Translations under genes and position numbers: made by a program
The notes under the pieces: model-generated
Told to the model about the DNA's origin: nothing
Database searches by the model: none
The model's input: only the letters and a program-made list of their open reading frames with translations
Origin: Bradyrhizobium sp. CB2312
GTDB lineage: Bacteria; Pseudomonadota; Alphaproteobacteria; Rhizobiales; Xanthobacteraceae
DNA length: 64,000 nt
Assembly: GCF_029714425.1 (NCBI RefSeq)
Contig: NZ_CP121668.1
Span: forward strand, 6,097,501-6,161,500
Reading direction: 5' to 3'
Shown: positions 17,786-25,545 of the stretch, piece by piece
Layout: every line of letters begins with the position of its first letter
How positions within the stretch are numbered: the stretch's first letter is position 1

Positions 17786-18573
17786 GCCGAGGTCCCCTCG
17801 CGATGGCGGGCATCGTAGACGAGGCCCTCGCCGAGATAGACCGCCTGCACCTGCGGATTGCCGCGCACTTCGGCCGGCGAGCCCTCGGCGATCAGCGTGC
17901 CGCGGTTGAGCACGATGATGCGGTCGGCATGCTCGAACACCACGTCCATGTCGTGCTCGGTGAAGAGCACGCCGATCGATTTCTCGCGCGCGATTTGTGC
18001 CGTGAGCCGCATGAGGTCGACGCGCTCGCGCGGCGCCATGCCGGCGGTCGGCTCGTCCATCAGCAAGAGCTTCGGCTGGTTGGCGAGCGCCACCGCAAGC
18101 TCGAGCCGCTTGAGGTCGCCATAGGCGAGCTCGCCGCAGGGCCGATCGGCATAGCCGCCCATGCCGACCAGCTCCAGCAGCCGGCCGGCCTCGCCGCGAT
18201 CGAAATTCGGCGCCGAGCCGAACAGATTGAACAGTTGCTTGCCATGCGAGATCAGCGCGACCTGCACGTTCTCGCGCACGGTCATGGTGGCGAAGGTCGC
18301 CGTGATCTGGAAAGTGCGCCCGACGCCCATACGCCAGATATCGCGCGGCTTCTTGCCGGTGGTCTCTTCGCCAAGCAGCCGGACATGACCGCTATCCGGC
18401 CTGTTCTGGCCGTTGAGCATGTCGAAGCAGGTGCTCTTGCCCGCGCCGTTCGGGCCGATCAGCGCAAGTATCTCACCGGCGCGCAGCGAGAACGAGACGC
18501 CGCGTACGGCGTGGATGCCGCCGTAGGATTTGGTCAGGCCTTCGACCGCGAGAAGTGGGGGTGCGACGCTCAT
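17782..18573 (-). CDS. Branched-chain-type ABC transporter ATPase (LivG-like)
   Basis: This 263-residue ATPase has Walker [10 protein letters not shown], Walker [15 protein letters not shown] and the C-terminal extension typical of LivG ([30 protein letters not shown]). It overlaps the permease gene by 4 nt upstream and the LivF-like gene downstream. Together with the fused permease and the binding protein it makes a complete importer. Confidence 0.85.
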   Translation of the reverse strand: MSVAPPLLAVEGLTKSYGGIHAVRGVSFSLRAGEILALIGPNGAGKSTCFDMLNGQNRPDSGHVRLLGEETTGKKPRDIWRMGVGRTFQITATFATMTVRENVQVALISHGKQLFNLFGSAPNFDRGEAGRLLELVGMGGYADRPCGELAYGDLKRLELAVALANQPKLLLMDEPTAGMAPRERVDLMRLTAQIAREKSIGVLFTEHDMDVVFEHADRIIVLNRGTLIAEGSPAEVRGNPQVQAVYLGEGLVYDARHREGTSA

Positions 18574-20459
18574 TCGGCGGACTCGATCGGCTTGGCAAGC
18601 AAGGAGGATCCCGGCGGGGATGACTTCCGGCGGCGCTGCGCCAGCATCTCCAGCATGCCGACGATGCCCTTGGGGAAGACGACAACGATCAGCACGATGA
18701 AGCCGCCGAGCACGAGCTTCGAAAGATCGGTCTGGCTCACCAGCCAGATGTTCAATGCCTTGTAGACGATCGCGCCGATCACCGCGCCCGACACGGTCTC
18801 GACGCCGCCGAGCAGCACCATGACCAGCGCATCGACCGACAGCGAGATGCCGAGATTGTCAGGGAAGACGCTGCCCTTCAGGTACGCGAACAGCGCGCCG
18901 CCAATGCCGGCGGTGGTGCCCGCGATCACGAAGGCGGTCCACTGGATGCGCTTGGCGTTGATGCCGACCGCTTCGCTGCGCAGCAGCGAGTCGCGGGTCG
19001 CACGGAGCGCATAGCCGAACGGCGAGAACACCATGATCCGCAGCGCGATGGTGACGAGCGCGGCGACGCCGAGCGCCAGCCAGTAGAAATGCGACGGGCT
19101 CGCCGCCCACTTCTCGGGCCAGACGCCCAGAATGCCGTTGTCACCGCCCGTGACGCTCACCCATTGGAACGCGATCGACCAGACGATCTGGGCGAAGGCG
19201 AGCGTCAGCATGGCAAAATAGACGCCGGAGAGCTGCACGGCGAAGAAGCCGAACACGGCGGCACCCATGCAGCCGAGCAGCGGCCCGAGCAAGAGGCACA
19301 CGATCATCGGCAGCCCCGCCATCTTGGCGAGGAAGGCGATGCCGTAGGCGCCGAGGCCAAAATAGGCGGCGTGGCCGAACGATGCGAGCCCGCCGACCGA
19401 CATCAGGAAGTGCAAGGAGACGGCGAAGATCACGAAGATCGCGATCTCCGAGCCGACGGTGAGGAGATAATTGCCGGCAAACAGCGGCAGCATCGCCGCG
19501 AACACGACCGCGGCCAGCGCGGCCAGCCGCTCGTTCGAGGTCAGCGGCCGCCAGGGATTGACGGTGAGGCCCGGCGTCTTGCGCGCGGCCGCCTCCGGCT
19601 TGCCGAACAGGCCCCAGGGCCGGACGATCAGCACCACCGCCATCACCAGGAAGACAAGGATGATGGAGATTTTCGGAAAGATCAGGATGCCGAAGGCATT
19701 GAGCTCCGACACCAGCACGGCGGCGACGAACGCACCGACGATGCTGCCGAGGCCGCCAATCACGACCACCACGAAGACCTCGACGATGATGCGCAGGTCC
19801 ATGGCGTGATGCACGGCATCGCGCGGGATCTGGAGCGCGCCGCCGAGGGCTGCGAGAAAGACGCCGACCGCGAACACCGACGTGAACAGCCATTTTTGGT
19901 TCACGCCAAGCGCGGCCACCATGTCGCGGTCCTGCGTCGCGGCGCGTACCAGCACACCCCAGCGCGTGCGCTGGAACAACAGCCAGAGAATGCCGAGCAC
20001 GACCGGGCCGAGCACGATCAGGAACAGGTCATAGCTCGGGATGTTCTGGCCGAAGAAATCGATCGCACCCTTGAAGCCCGGCGCGCGGCGGCCGACGAGG
20101 TCGTCGGGGCCCCAGATCAGCACGACGAGATCCTCGACCATCAGGGTCAGGCCAAAGGTCGCGAGCAGCTGGAACAGTTCGGGCGCATGATAGATGCGGC
20201 GGAGCAAGACCATCTCGACCAGCACACCGATTAGCGCAACGGCCAGCGCCGCCAGCACGATGCTGCCCCAGAAGCCGAACGCGCCCGACAGCCGCTCGGT
20301 CAGCGTGAAGGCGATATAGGCGCCGATCATGTAGAAGGCGCCATGCGCGAAATTCACGATCCGCGTCACGCCAAAGATGATCGACAGGCCCGAGGCCACC
20401 AGGAACAGCGACGCTGCGCTGGCAAGACCTGTCAGAAACTGTACGACGTAAAAGGCCAT
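18570..20459 (-). CDS. Fused LivH-LivM permease of a branched-chain-type ABC importer
   Basis: This 629-residue inner-membrane protein joins both permeases in one chain. Residues about 1-290 are LivH-like (GLSIIFGVTRIVNFAHGAFYMIGAYIAF, with RAATQDRDMVAALGVN). Residues about 310-610 are LivM-like (GLASFGHAAYFGLGAYG, LRATRDSLLRSEAVGINAKRIQWTAFVIAG). The linker is near residue 290-310. In E. coli these are two proteins; fusion is seen in other bacteria. It sits in the operon between the binding protein and the ATPases. Confidence 0.87.
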   Translation of the reverse strand: MAFYVVQFLTGLASAASLFLVASGLSIIFGVTRIVNFAHGAFYMIGAYIAFTLTERLSGAFGFWGSIVLAALAVALIGVLVEMVLLRRIYHAPELFQLLATFGLTLMVEDLVVLIWGPDDLVGRRAPGFKGAIDFFGQNIPSYDLFLIVLGPVVLGILWLLFQRTRWGVLVRAATQDRDMVAALGVNQKWLFTSVFAVGVFLAALGGALQIPRDAVHHAMDLRIIVEVFVVVVIGGLGSIVGAFVAAVLVSELNAFGILIFPKISIILVFLVMAVVLIVRPWGLFGKPEAAARKTPGLTVNPWRPLTSNERLAALAAVVFAAMLPLFAGNYLLTVGSEIAIFVIFAVSLHFLMSVGGLASFGHAAYFGLGAYGIAFLAKMAGLPMIVCLLLGPLLGCMGAAVFGFFAVQLSGVYFAMLTLAFAQIVWSIAFQWVSVTGGDNGILGVWPEKWAASPSHFYWLALGVAALVTIALRIMVFSPFGYALRATRDSLLRSEAVGINAKRIQWTAFVIAGTTAGIGGALFAYLKGSVFPDNLGISLSVDALVMVLLGGVETVSGAVIGAIVYKALNIWLVSQTDLSKLVLGGFIVLIVVVFPKGIVGMLEMLAQRRRKSSPPGSSLLAKPIESAE

Positions 20460-20490
20460 CGGCGGTCCGGGTTAGTTAAGTCTGAGAAGT

Positions 20491-20580
20491 CGTAGGGTGG
20501 GTTAGCGCAGCGTAACCCACCACTTTTTCTCGTATGGTACCGAAAGCGGTGGGTTACGCCTTCGGCTAACCCACCCTACG
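20491..20580. repeat. Long inverted repeat with CGTAGGGTGG arms
   Basis: CGTAGGGTGGGTTAGC (from 20491) is complementary to GCTAACCCACCCTACG (ending 20580), with an inner GTAACCCACC/GGTGGGTTAC pair. It lies inside the operon between the binding-protein and permease genes. It could stabilise the upstream message or cut down expression of downstream genes, as intercistronic palindromes do in other bacteria. Confidence 0.75.
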
Positions 20581-20590
20581 GCAGTGGAGA

Positions 20591-21793
20591 TCAATCCTTC
20601 GGCCGCAGCTTCTCGACTTCGGCATCACCAGGCAGATAGTCCGAGCCCTTCTTGTAGGACGAATCCACCATCACGCCCTTGCCGTCCTTCAGCGCGGTCT
20701 TGCCGACATAGGCGCCGAGCGTCGACTGATGGTCGATCTTGCGGAACGTGATCTCGCCGAACGGCGACGGCATCGACAGCCCTTCCGCCGCGGCAATCAG
20801 CTTCTCCGGATCGGTCGAGCCCGCCTTGGCCAAAATCGCCGCCGCCGCCTTGATGGTCTGGTAGCCGACGATCGAGCCGAGGCGCGGATAGTCGTTGTAC
20901 TTGGCCTGGTAGGCCTTCAGGAACGCGTCGTGCTCGGGCGTCTTGATCGAGTACCAGGGATAGCCGGTGACGATCCAGCCCTCGGGCGTCTCGTCCTTGA
21001 GCGGGTCGAGATATTCGGGCTCGCCGGTCAGGAACGACACGACCTCGCGGCCCTTGAACAGACCGCGGGTGTTGCCTTCACGCACGAGCTTGACGAGGTC
21101 GGCGCCGAAGGTGACGTTGAGGATGGCTTCGGGGTTGGCGGCGGCAACCGCCTGCACCACCGGGCCCGCGTCGATCTTGCCCTGCGGCGGCCACTGCTCG
21201 TCGACCCACTGGATGTCAGGGCGCTTCTCCGACATCAGCTTCTTGAACACCGATACCGCCGACTGGCCGTATTCGTAGTTCGGCGCGATCGTCGCCCAGC
21301 GCTTGGCCGGCAGTTTTGCGGCGGCTTCCACCAGCATCGCGGCCTGCATGTAGTTCGAGGGGCGCAGGCGGAACGTGTACTTGTTGCCCTTCGCCCAGGT
21401 GACGGCGTCCGTCAGCGGCTCGGCCGCGAGGAAGAACACCTTCTTCTGGTTGGCGAAGTCGCTGACGGCCAGACCGATGTTGGACAGGAACGTGCCCGTC
21501 AGCATCGCCACGCCTTCGCTGGAGACGAGCTCATTGGCCGCAGTCTGCGCATCGGCCGGCTTGCCGCCGTCGTCCTTGGAGATCACGACGAGCTTCTTGC
21601 CGTTGATGCCGCCGGCCGCGTTGATCTCCTCGACCGCGAGCTGCCAGCCCTTGCGATAGGGCTCGGTGAACGCCGGCAGCAGCGAATAGCTGTTGATCTC
21701 GCCGATCTTGATGTCCTGCGCCATGGCCGAATGGGCCATGCCGCCGGCCAGAAGCGCGAAGGCCGCGCCGACGAAGTAATTTCTTGCTCGCAT
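20591..21793 (-). CDS. Branched-chain-type ABC transporter substrate-binding protein
   Basis: About 400 residues. The start at 21793 (MRARNYFVGAAFALLAGGMAHSAMA) follows GGAGG and gives a clean signal peptide cut before QDIKIGEINSY. It is a type I periplasmic binding protein of the LivJ/amide-sensing group: PYRKGWQLAVEEINAAGGINGKK, SKDDGGKPADAQTAANEL and YGQSAVSVFKKLMSEKRP. Context within the reductase operon makes a pyridine or aromatic acid the likely ligand. Confidence 0.87.
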   Translation of the reverse strand: MRARNYFVGAAFALLAGGMAHSAMAQDIKIGEINSYSLLPAFTEPYRKGWQLAVEEINAAGGINGKKLVVISKDDGGKPADAQTAANELVSSEGVAMLTGTFLSNIGLAVSDFANQKKVFFLAAEPLTDAVTWAKGNKYTFRLRPSNYMQAAMLVEAAAKLPAKRWATIAPNYEYGQSAVSVFKKLMSEKRPDIQWVDEQWPPQGKIDAGPVVQAVAAANPEAILNVTFGADLVKLVREGNTRGLFKGREVVSFLTGEPEYLDPLKDETPEGWIVTGYPWYSIKTPEHDAFLKAYQAKYNDYPRLGSIVGYQTIKAAAAILAKAGSTDPEKLIAAAEGLSMPSPFGEITFRKIDHQSTLGAYVGKTALKDGKGVMVDSSYKKGSDYLPGDAEVEKLRPKD

Positions 21794-21865
21794 CCCAACC
21801 TCCAGTTTTGAACTTTTTCGCCTCGAACATGTCCCGAGAGCTGTGCCCGCCCCCCGGATCATGCC

Positions 21866-22450
21866 TCATCTCAAACCGTCTTCGCCCTTCACTTCCGCAA
21901 CCGTCAGCCCGCCGACGCGCGGCAGCGGACGGCCGCTGTCTGTGACGGCGACCGCGACCATGATCTCGTTGGCGCGCGGGGCGTCGTTGATCTGCACTTC
22001 CATGCCATCGAAATGACTGCGGACGAAGGCCGCGTCCTTGTGCCCGAGCGGGATGTCCAGCGTCGTGCCGGGACCGCTGCGCTTTTTCGACGACGGGATC
22101 AGCGCCGCGCCCTTGCTCAAAACTTTCCGCACCGGCGCGCCCATCTTCGGATGAAGGATCGCGGCGGCGTGCTCCAGCTCACCATTCTCGCCGACGGCCG
22201 CGGCCTTGCCGTAGCTCTGCGCCTTCGCGCCATCGATACCCAGCGCGGCCACCGCGCGCTTCGACAAGAGCTCACCGAGCTCCTCGCCGATCGCGATCAA
22301 GGGCGAGAGATCCTCGACATATTTTCCGGCAAAGGGATTTTCGATCACGGCGATCGCGGCGGCGCGCCGCGTCGGCGGCGAGACCTGGCGGCCCATCTCC
22401 ATCTGCGTCTCTTCGACGACGGTGACGATCTTGCGGATGATCGCGCTCAT
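21866..22450 (-). CDS. 'Amino acid synthesis' family protein (DUF1185)
   Basis: This 194-residue protein belongs to the family named after an amino-acid-synthesis annotation. It is marked by AIAVIENPFAGKYVEDLSPLIAIGEELGELLSKRA, the MGAPVRKVLSKGAALIPSSKKRSGPGTTLDIPLGHKDAAFVRSHFDGMEVQI core and APRANEIMVAVAVTDSGRPLPRVGG. The biochemical role of the family is not settled. Here it is 15 nt behind the UPF0280 gene, inside the nicotinate island. A role in handling a ring-opened intermediate is possible but unproven. Confidence 0.75.
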   Translation of the reverse strand: MSAIIRKIVTVVEETQMEMGRQVSPPTRRAAAIAVIENPFAGKYVEDLSPLIAIGEELGELLSKRAVAALGIDGAKAQSYGKAAAVGENGELEHAAAILHPKMGAPVRKVLSKGAALIPSSKKRSGPGTTLDIPLGHKDAAFVRSHFDGMEVQINDAPRANEIMVAVAVTDSGRPLPRVGGLTVAEVKGEDGLR

Positions 22451-22465
22451 GTTTCGCTTCCCTGT

Positions 22466-23365
22466 TCAGGCACTGACCGCATTCTCCAGCACGAGCGGGC
22501 GCGGCCGTTGCTCTTCTATATCCTTGGTTCCGATGACAAGCATATCACCACAAAGCCTGAGCATGGCACCCTCGATCAGTCCACGATCGAATAATTGCCG
22601 TGCACATTCCGCGCCAGATTCCAGCGCAGCCGTGATCTCGTCTTGCGACAATTCACCGACGTCGCGGGTGACGAGACGTGGGCCGAGATCGCTGTCGGGC
22701 TGAAGCTCGTTCGCAGGCGTGCGCGTGATGGCGGGATGCCCGGGCAGATCGACAGCATTGGCGATGATCGTCGCCGCCGCATCGGCCTGCGACGCCGTCG
22801 CCGCCAGCACCGTCACCGCATCGGCAATGCCGAGCGAGAAGCTGCGGCCGTGGCGTCCGCTGGTCGCAATGCCCCGCACGGGATCATCCGAATCGATCCG
22901 CATGGCCCGCATCACGCCGTTCCGGTCAGGCCGGTCCATCAGGCCGACCGAGAAATGTTCGCCCGCGCCGAGGTGCAGCGCGATGTCGCCACCATTGTTG
23001 ACATAGGCCTGGTCGAGCGTCGCGACGTGAAGCATCGCGCCCAGAATTTCCTCGGCCACGCTGCCCGCCACCGCGGCCATCGGCGTGATGAAGCGATCCC
23101 AGGCGTAGGGAGTGACGGCAGCAAACATGCGCCGAGCCACCGTGCCTTCCAGCGAACACGCCGCCGGCAGCGCCGCCCGCCGTAATTCCGGCAGCTCCGC
23201 GCAGAGTTCGTCGAGAAGGCCCGTGAACCTTCGCGCCGCAGCTTCATAAGCTGCGCGCACCTCGTCCGCGTGCCCCCTCGCCTCAACGATCAGATCAATC
23301 GGTCCATCCTGCAAATGCAGCCGCCGGCCATCAGACAGCAATGCGATTTGCGGGAGCCGTGTCAT
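22466..23365 (-). CDS. UPF0280 family protein (ApbE-like fold)
   Basis: This 299-residue protein matches UPF0280: EGTVARRMFAAVTPYAWDRFITPMAAVAGSVAEEILGAM, AYVNNGGDIALHL and GIATSGRHGRSFSLGIADAVTVLAATASQADAAATIIANAVD. The last segments resemble the nucleotide-binding region of ApbE, the FAD:protein FMN transferase. Its start overlaps the reductase stop by 4 nt (ATGA), so the two are translationally coupled. A maturation role for the flavoprotein encoded upstream is a reasonable hypothesis. A direct catabolic role is the alternative. Confidence 0.8.
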   Translation of the reverse strand: MTRLPQIALLSDGRRLHLQDGPIDLIVEARGHADEVRAAYEAAARRFTGLLDELCAELPELRRAALPAACSLEGTVARRMFAAVTPYAWDRFITPMAAVAGSVAEEILGAMLHVATLDQAYVNNGGDIALHLGAGEHFSVGLMDRPDRNGVMRAMRIDSDDPVRGIATSGRHGRSFSLGIADAVTVLAATASQADAAATIIANAVDLPGHPAITRTPANELQPDSDLGPRLVTRDVGELSQDEITAALESGAECARQLFDRGLIEGAMLRLCGDMLVIGTKDIEEQRPRPLVLENAVSA

Positions 23366-24819
23366 GCCCGCGGTCCCGGAATCGGGTTCTGCCAGGGCAA
23401 CTGGCGGACGTCGTCACCGTTCTGCACCTCGGCGAGCGGCTTGACGTAATCCATGTGCCCGCCGAGCGCGGCATAGTCGGTCAGCTTCATCGTGAACTCG
23501 ATCGGCGCGACCAGCGCCGGCGTCGGCACATAGCCGAACGCCCCCGCCGGCATCTGCGTGACGTCGACCATGTAGGTGATACCGCCGCCGGGCCAGACAT
23601 AAACCGGTGCACCGCCGCTGGTGACGCGCGTGAGTGCATCCTTCACCGAGCGCGTCAGCCGCACCGGATTGTCGGTGACACCGGCGCGCAACGAGCCGCC
23701 GGCCCCCGCCATGAACAGCACCGTGCACAGCGCCGGCTCGCAATTCTCCTGGATCCGCTCGACCGAGAATTTCAGGTCGGCCGGCATCTCGGTCTCGACC
23801 GGGTTCAAGGTCTCGTCGAGCACGTAATAGGACGAATGCTCGCCGGTCGTGGAGACCATCAGCATGGTCAACCCGGCCTTCGCCTCCTTCTTGTCGAAGG
23901 GCCCGAGAATCGCCAGGGGATCGGAGATGTTGGTACCGCCCCAGCCCGTGCCGGGATCGGCGACCTGGAAATAGCGGCCGGGTGTCGAGCGCCGGCCCTT
24001 CATCTTGATGCCGGTGTCGGCGATGTCGAGCAGCTTGCCGGCCTGGTGCTCCGAGAGCACGCCGGTGATGTGGTCATCGACCACGACGACCTCGTCAACT
24101 TTGCCATGCCACTGCTTGGCGAACATGCCGATCGTCGCCGAACCGCAGCCGACGCGCATGCGCTCTTCCCTGACGCCATTGACGATCGGCGGCTGGCCGG
24201 CCTGCACCACGACCGTGGCGCCGCCGTCGATGGTGAGCTCGACCGCCTTGCAATTGGCGAGGTCCATCAACGTGTCGCAGGTGACGCGGCCCTCCTTCTT
24301 GGAGCCGCCGGTGAGATGATGCACGCCGCCGAGCGACAGCATCTGCGAGCCGTATTCACTGGTGGTGACATGGCCGACCGCCTCGCCCTGTGCGCGCACG
24401 GTCGCGGTTTCAGGGCCGAGATAGCGGTCGGTGTCGATCTTCACCTTGATGCCGCAATAGGAGAAGATGCCCTCGGTGACCACGGTCACCATGTCGACGC
24501 CATCGACCTCCGCGGAAACGATGAACGGCGCCGGCTTGTAATCGGGATAGGTCGTGCCCGCGCCGATCGCGGTGACGAAAGTGGAGGGCTCGTGGACGAT
24601 CTTGCCGTCCCAGTCTTCGGTGCGGCTAAACGGCACCAGCTTCCCGCCGTGCTCGACGGTGCGCTCCAGGATCACGTGCGGATCGACGCGGACGAGCTTG
24701 CCGTCATGGTTGGCATAGCGGTCGCAAGCGCCCGCCGCGCCCGGCTTGATATAGCACATCACCGGACAGGCATCGCAGCGGATCTTGTCGGTGGCAGCGC
24801 TCGTTGTTTCCATCACCAT
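23362..24819 (-). CDS. hnr: 6-hydroxynicotinate reductase homologue
   Basis: About 485 residues. An N-terminal iron-sulfur motif, Cys15-x2-Cys18-x3-Cys22-x9-Cys32, is followed by long segments typical of the clostridial-type 6-hydroxynicotinate reductase family (TEGIFSYCGIKVKIDTDRYLG, VGCGSATIGMFAKQWHGKVDEVVVVDDHITGVLSEHQAG, ISDPLAILGPF). The enzyme reduces 6-hydroxynicotinate to 6-oxo-1,4,5,6-tetrahydronicotinate with reduced ferredoxin. Starts at 24819 or 24813 are both possible; no good ribosome site is seen. The frame continues upstream of the operator, but that part is not protein-like. First gene of an eight-gene operon. Confidence 0.78.
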   Translation of the reverse strand: MVMETTSAATDKIRCDACPVMCYIKPGAAGACDRYANHDGKLVRVDPHVILERTVEHGGKLVPFSRTEDWDGKIVHEPSTFVTAIGAGTTYPDYKPAPFIVSAEVDGVDMVTVVTEGIFSYCGIKVKIDTDRYLGPETATVRAQGEAVGHVTTSEYGSQMLSLGGVHHLTGGSKKEGRVTCDTLMDLANCKAVELTIDGGATVVVQAGQPPIVNGVREERMRVGCGSATIGMFAKQWHGKVDEVVVVDDHITGVLSEHQAGKLLDIADTGIKMKGRRSTPGRYFQVADPGTGWGGTNISDPLAILGPFDKKEAKAGLTMLMVSTTGEHSSYYVLDETLNPVETEMPADLKFSVERIQENCEPALCTVLFMAGAGGSLRAGVTDNPVRLTRSVKDALTRVTSGGAPVYVWPGGGITYMVDVTQMPAGAFGYVPTPALVAPIEFTMKLTDYAALGGHMDYVKPLAEVQNGDDVRQLPWQNPIPGPRA

Positions 24820-24837
24820 ATGGGGCCAGGAGACGTT

Positions 24838-24857
24838 ATCATTCGTATACGAACGAT
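24838..24857. promoter_or_regulatory. Candidate MarR-type operator before hnr (site 2)
   Basis: The 20-bp sequence ATCATTCGTATACGAACGAT is palindromic with one mismatched pair; its inner TTCGTATACGAA is perfect. It lies about 20 bp before the hnr start. It shares TCATTCGTATAC with the site between fpr and ena. Confidence 0.7.
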
Positions 24858-24993
24858 GTTGCGCGCGGTCCCCCGGCGCTGTCAAGCACCGGTGCAGCGC
24901 AAAAGATGCCGCTGCCGCATAAAACCTCATTTGCCTAGCCGCGCTGTCCATAAACAAGGCAACCGCGCTGCAGTGCGGCATGCACGGCTTGCA

Positions 24994-25009
24994 CGTTTGT
25001 GTACAAACG
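24994..25009. promoter_or_regulatory. Candidate operator before nicA (site 3)
   Basis: CGTTTGT-GT-ACAAACG is an inverted repeat with 7-bp arms. Its core TTTGTGTACAAA fits the consensus TTYGTRTACRAA shared with the sites at 15193 and 24838. It lies about 55 bp before nicA. Confidence 0.6.
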
Positions 25010-25062
25010 GTATCGTCGCGACATAGATTTGGCAGCACTTCGCCGAGCGCTTGGAAACGAGG

Positions 25063-25545
25063 ATGACGCAGACACCGATCCGCCTCACCGTGAACGGAGG
25101 GATCCACGAGGTCACTGCGGCGCGGGACACGCCGTTGCTCTACGTGCTGCGCAACGATCTCGCGCTCAACGGTCCGAAGTACGGTTGCGGTCTCGGTGAA
25201 TGCGGCACCTGTACTGTCCTGATCGACGGCGCCGCCGCGCGCTCGTGCGTGATTCCGGTCGGCGGCTGCACCGGGCGCGACATCGTGACGCTCGAAGGGC
25301 TCGGCACCCGCGACAAGCCTGACGTGGTGCAGCAGGCCTTCATCGACGAGCAGGCCGCGCAATGCGGTTACTGCCTCAACGGCATGATCATGACCACCAA
25401 GGCGCTGCTTGCGATCAATCCGCGGCCGACCGAGCAGGAGGCGCTGGCGGCGCTGCGCTACAATCTCTGCCGTTGCGGCACCCATGTCGAAATTCTGCAC
25501 GCCGTGATGCGCGCCTCCGGCCAGCTCACCGAGGCCGAAGATTGA
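25063..25545 (+). CDS. nicA: Nicotinate dehydrogenase small subunit, [2Fe-2S] protein (NicA-like)
   Basis: This 160-residue protein has the xanthine-oxidase-type two-cluster pattern: Cys42-x4-Cys47-x2-Cys50 with Cys62, then Cys101-x2-Cys104 and Cys136-x-Cys138 (LRYNLCRCGTH). It passes electrons from the molybdenum site to the cytochrome part of its partner. The ATG at 25063 is preferred; a TTG at 25051 would add four residues. Its TGA overlaps the ATG of the large subunit (TGATG). Other two-subunit hydroxylases with haem domains, such as isoquinoline-1-oxidoreductase types, are possible; context favours nicotinate. Confidence 0.82.
   Translation: MTQTPIRLTVNGGIHEVTAARDTPLLYVLRNDLALNGPKYGCGLGECGTCTVLIDGAAARSCVIPVGGCTGRDIVTLEGLGTRDKPDVVQQAFIDEQAAQCGYCLNGMIMTTKALLAINPRPTEQEALAALRYNLCRCGTHVEILHAVMRASGQLTEAED

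Noticed and set aside
23341..25026. A 561-codon plus-strand frame across hnr
   Set aside because: It is antisense to a recognised iron-sulfur reductase and has no domain; it also runs through the operator region.
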